From: an uncultured Lysobacteraceae bacterium
GTDB taxonomy: Bacteria; Pseudomonadota; Gammaproteobacteria; Xanthomonadales; Rhodanobacteraceae
Length of the DNA stretch: 6,578 nt
Reading direction: 5' to 3'
NCBI GenBank assembly: GCA_946480705.1
Contig: CAMLLF010000234.1
Coordinates: 1 to 6,578 of the forward strand
Part shown: one piece after another, positions 4,488 to 6,578 of the stretch
Position numbering within the stretch: position 1 is the first letter of the stretch
How the letters are laid out: every line of letters starts with the position of its first letter
Program-made: the position numbers and the translations under genes
The notes under the pieces: generated by a model
The model's database searches: none
Told to the model about the DNA's origin: nothing
Seen by the model: only the letters and a program-made list of their open reading frames with translations

Positions 4488-6122
4488 TCAGACTCGTGCG
4501 AGCCCGCGTCCCTGGTACAGCGGGTTAAGGCCTATCGACATCGCGCGCAGCGCGAGCAACTGGCGCGCATAGGCAGTGCGTGCCGCGGTCCGCGGCAGCT
4601 GCGCATAGGTCCTGTCGGCGGCGAGCAGTCGCGCGAGCACGGCCGCCGTCATCGGCGACGCCATGGATGTCCCGGACATGTCGGCGTAAGGCGCGGCTTC
4701 GGTGCTGGTCGCCGGAATCGTCGAGATCACGCCGTTGCCGGGTGACGCGCTCAGGAGCTGCGGACCGATGTTGCTGAATGACGCGAGGAACAGTCCGCCA
4801 ATGCCGTAGCGATCAGGCTGGCTCGGCACGTTGTACGCGGGCATGGTGTCCGGCGGCGCGGTGTTGATGAGGCCGAGCGCCGAGACTGCGACACATTCCG
4901 GATAGGCGGCGGGATAGCCGACCGGCGAGCCGCTCTGGTTGCCGCTCGCGCAGACGCAGATGGTACCGCGCTGGGCGGCGACGATGACGGCGTCGTGTTC
5001 GATCGCCGACGCCGCGCCGATCAGGCTCATGTTGAGGATGTCCGCACCGTAGTCCTGCGACAGCACGTCGATCGCGTTCGCGATGTCGCCCTGATTGCCG
5101 CTGCCGTCGGCGCCGAACACGCGTGCGACGAACAGGTCGCTGCCGGGCGCGATGCCGGCGAAATCGCCGTCGTTGACGGGACGCGCGCCGACGATGCCGC
5201 TGACGTGCGTGCCGTGAGTCTGGATGTCCCGGCCCTGGCTCGCCCCCGGCAGGAATCCGCCGTTGACGAATGCGCCGATCGGCACCGCGTGCGCGAGCGC
5301 CGGATGCGGCCCGACACCGGTATCGAGGACACCCACTTTGATGCCGCGCCCCGCATCCGCATCGTTGCCCGTAAGTCCCGACACCAGATGCCACCAGCCC
5401 AGCGCGTTGCCGGCCGGCAGCGGCCGGAGCACGAGCGTCTGGCCCGACTGTGGATGGGTGTGCACCGACGTCCAGTAGCGTCCGTGCGGCTCGACCACCG
5501 CCATGGCCGGGCGCCACTGCATCGCGTCGAACACGATCGCGACGCTGCCGTTGGCCTTGGAGATACCGCCTGCGGAAATCGCGAGGTTCGGATTCGAGAT
5601 CGCATTGAAGCGAACGATGACGCTCGCGCCGGCGACTGCCGCATCGTCAGGCCCCGCAATGCGCAGATTCAGCGTCGCCCCGATGCCCGGCCCCTGCGCC
5701 GCGTTCGGCGCGTTGGTCTGCATCAGCGCGGAATAGGCCACCGCCGGCACGCGCGGCAGCACGGGTTCGATGACCGTGTCGGCAGTCAGTTCCTGCGCCT
5801 TCGCCGCGATCTCGTCGGGATCGGCCTCGATGACGACGACGTGGCGCGCGCCGTCGCCGTCCTCGCGTGCGCGCCGGGACCGCGTGCTGAGCACGTCGAC
5901 CGTGTCGAGCAGCACCTTGTTGAGGCGCAGCGTGAAGCGCTCGGTCGCCTCGCTGCGAGCGAGTCCCGGCGGCTGCAGCGACATCAGGTTGGAGATGACG
6001 AAACGCTGCACGGGCGGCGGCGTCGGCCCGTCGGCCGCGACGTCGGCGGCCGGCGGCGGCGCCGACGCGCGGCGCGACGTGGAGGCGGTTTTCTTCGTGG
6101 TCTTGCCGGATTTCCTGGCCAT
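4488..6122 (-). CDS. Subtilisin-like serine protease (peptidase family S8), no export signal
   Basis: 544 residues, an endopeptidase of the S8 family with an intact catalytic set: D267 in VGVLDTGVGPHP, H303 in THGTHVSGIVG, oxyanion N395 in CASGNQSGSPVGYPAAYP and nucleophile S486 in DMSGTSMASP. Layout: residues 1-35 are a Lys/Arg/Ser then Pro/Ala-rich tail with no hydrophobic core; about 38-130 resembles a propeptide (RHVVVIEADPDEIAAKAQEL, then TVIEPVLPRVPA); about 147-232 looks like a small beta-sandwich (LNLRIAGPDDAAVAGASVIV and following strands); about 235-510 is the catalytic domain. The lack of a signal peptide suggests action in the cytoplasm or export by another route. The start at 6122 is chosen because GGAG (6131-6134) lies 8 nt upstream and directly after the cyclase stop; the frame continues further up but would overlap the cyclase gene. 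Coupling to a LanC-like gene suggests, without proving, a role in leader removal from a modified peptide. Confidence 0.93.
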   Translation of the reverse strand: MARKSGKTTKKTASTSRRASAPPPAADVAADGPTPPPVQRFVISNLMSLQPPGLARSEATERFTLRLNKVLLDTVDVLSTRSRRAREDGDGARHVVVIEADPDEIAAKAQELTADTVIEPVLPRVPAVAYSALMQTNAPNAAQGPGIGATLNLRIAGPDDAAVAGASVIVRFNAISNPNLAISAGGISKANGSVAIVFDAMQWRPAMAVVEPHGRYWTSVHTHPQSGQTLVLRPLPAGNALGWWHLVSGLTGNDADAGRGIKVGVLDTGVGPHPALAHAVPIGAFVNGGFLPGASQGRDIQTHGTHVSGIVGARPVNDGDFAGIAPGSDLFVARVFGADGSGNQGDIANAIDVLSQDYGADILNMSLIGAASAIEHDAVIVAAQRGTICVCASGNQSGSPVGYPAAYPECVAVSALGLINTAPPDTMPAYNVPSQPDRYGIGGLFLASFSNIGPQLLSASPGNGVISTIPATSTEAAPYADMSGTSMASPMTAAVLARLLAADRTYAQLPRTAARTAYARQLLALRAMSIGLNPLYQGRGLARV

Positions 6123-6130
6123 AGCGGCGA

Positions 6131-6134
6131 CTCC
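6131..6134 (-). promoter_or_regulatory. Shine-Dalgarno sequence of the protease, next to the cyclase stop
   Basis: On the minus strand TGA (cyclase stop) is followed by one base, then GGAG, then 8 nt and ATG. Ribosomes ending on the cyclase would release at the protease ribosome site, so the two are probably translationally coupled. Confidence 0.6.
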
Positions 6135-6135
6135 G

Positions 6136-6578
6136 TCAATGGGGAAGTGATGAGGCAGGTCGCGACGCCGGCGCAGCCGGCAGCGCGTCACGAGGCAGGC
6201 ACGGGTACAACGGGCTCGGCACGGCGGCGCAGTCGTGCAGGCGCAGGAAATGCAGGCCGATGCCGGCGCTGCCGGTCAGCAGCGACACGCTGTCGCCGCA
6301 GTCGGGAACGCCGCAGCCCCAGGGCAGCTGGTTCGCATGCACGAGTTCGCGCATGACATCGCCGACGCGCTGCGCCGCAGCCAGCGCATCGGTGCGGCCG
6401 AAACGCGCGGCGACCGACAGCAGCAGATCGTTGTTGCCGGTCGCGCCGTGGCACAACGTGAAGTCGGTGACGAGCGGCTGCATCGGTACGTTGAGCGACT
6501 GCACGGCATTGGCGACCGCGACGTCGATCTCACCCAGCGCCTGGTCGTCGTCGGTCACCGTGCCGCTCAGGAACGCGG
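6136..6578 (-). CDS. C-terminal end of a LanC-like cyclase (probably LanM-type), 5' end outside the window
   Basis: 146 residues are visible, and the frame is open to the right edge. LanC domains hold a zinc that activates cysteine thiols for addition to dehydrated Ser/Thr, forming lanthionine rings. Seen here: DFTLCHGATGN, whose Cys-His pair (codons about 6453-6448) supplies two of the three zinc ligands; a helix-rich stretch SVAARFGRTDALAAAQRVGD; then LPWGCGVPDCGD; then LLTGSAGIGLHFLRL and VPSPLYP, matching the usual (T-P-G)-L-M-T-G-x-A-G-I-G-x-x-L-L-R-L and V-P-S-x-L ends of LanM/LanC proteins. The T-P-G before the LMTG motif is replaced by Asp-Ser-Val-Ser. The last about 25 residues are Pro/Ala/Ser-rich. 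The first zinc Cys and any dehydratase domain lie outside the window, so class II (LanM), stand-alone LanC-like or another class cannot be separated. A GTG at 6558 is not taken as the start because family-like sequence continues upstream. Confidence 0.82.
   Translation of the reverse strand, partial: AFLSGTVTDDDQALGEIDVAVANAVQSLNVPMQPLVTDFTLCHGATGNNDLLLSVAARFGRTDALAAAQRVGDVMRELVHANQLPWGCGVPDCGDSVSLLTGSAGIGLHFLRLHDCAAVPSPLYPCLPRDALPAAPASRPASSLPH

Noticed and set aside
4665..5232. GGATGTCC-type matches at about 4664 and 5222 as further repeat copies
   Set aside because: Both lie in conserved or ordinary protease codons (the S8 Ser-motif region and GRDIQTHGTH) without the flanking bases of the repeat units.
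4995..6356. Long plus-strand open frame (about 453 codons) opposite the protease and cyclase
   Set aside because: Arg/His/Asp-rich antisense translation without family-like motifs; the opposite strand carries a full S8 catalytic set and LanC motifs. A by-product of high GC.

Overview
The window is GC-rich, with strong G/C preference at third codon positions and dense bidirectional coding. This fits a high-GC Pseudomonadota bacterium. The type of transposase present and the glycan genes lean towards Gammaproteobacteria (Xanthomonadales-like), but no marker gene is present, so the taxonomy is a guess.

There are three regions. (1) 1-2542 is plus-strand glycan biosynthesis: the C-terminal part of a ChbG/YdjC-like carbohydrate deacetylase, a hexapeptide-repeat O-acetyltransferase, and a GT4 glycosyltransferase whose start codon overlaps the acetyltransferase stop by 4 nt (ATGA). 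This looks like the end of a surface-polysaccharide cluster. The first ~105 bases also read, on the opposite strand, as the end of a bacterial Ig-like domain, so a break or join may lie near 105-125. (2) 2524-4090 is a RAYT/IS200-like HUH transposase gene on the minus strand, with short GGGACATCCA-type repeats on both sides. Left of the gene the repeats read GGGACATCCA on the plus strand; right of it they read TGGATGTCC, so the two flanks are inverted. More copies lie further left, at 439-784. (3) 4083-6578 is a minus-strand operon: the C-terminal end of a LanC-like (probably LanM-type) cyclase running off the right edge, then a leaderless subtilisin-family S8 protease 13 nt downstream, then a 74-residue protein whose pattern resembles a stand-alone S8 prodomain/I9-type inhibitor.

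The glycan genes probably modify and assemble a surface polysaccharide. The cyclase, protease and small protein probably act together, either in lanthipeptide-type maturation or as a protease with its own folding/inhibitory partner. No precursor peptide is visible in the window. The main item for a second look is the repeat family: three unrelated genes end inside or directly at copies of it, and in one case the repeat supplies the stop codon. The second is the compact cyclase-protease-prodomain-like set.
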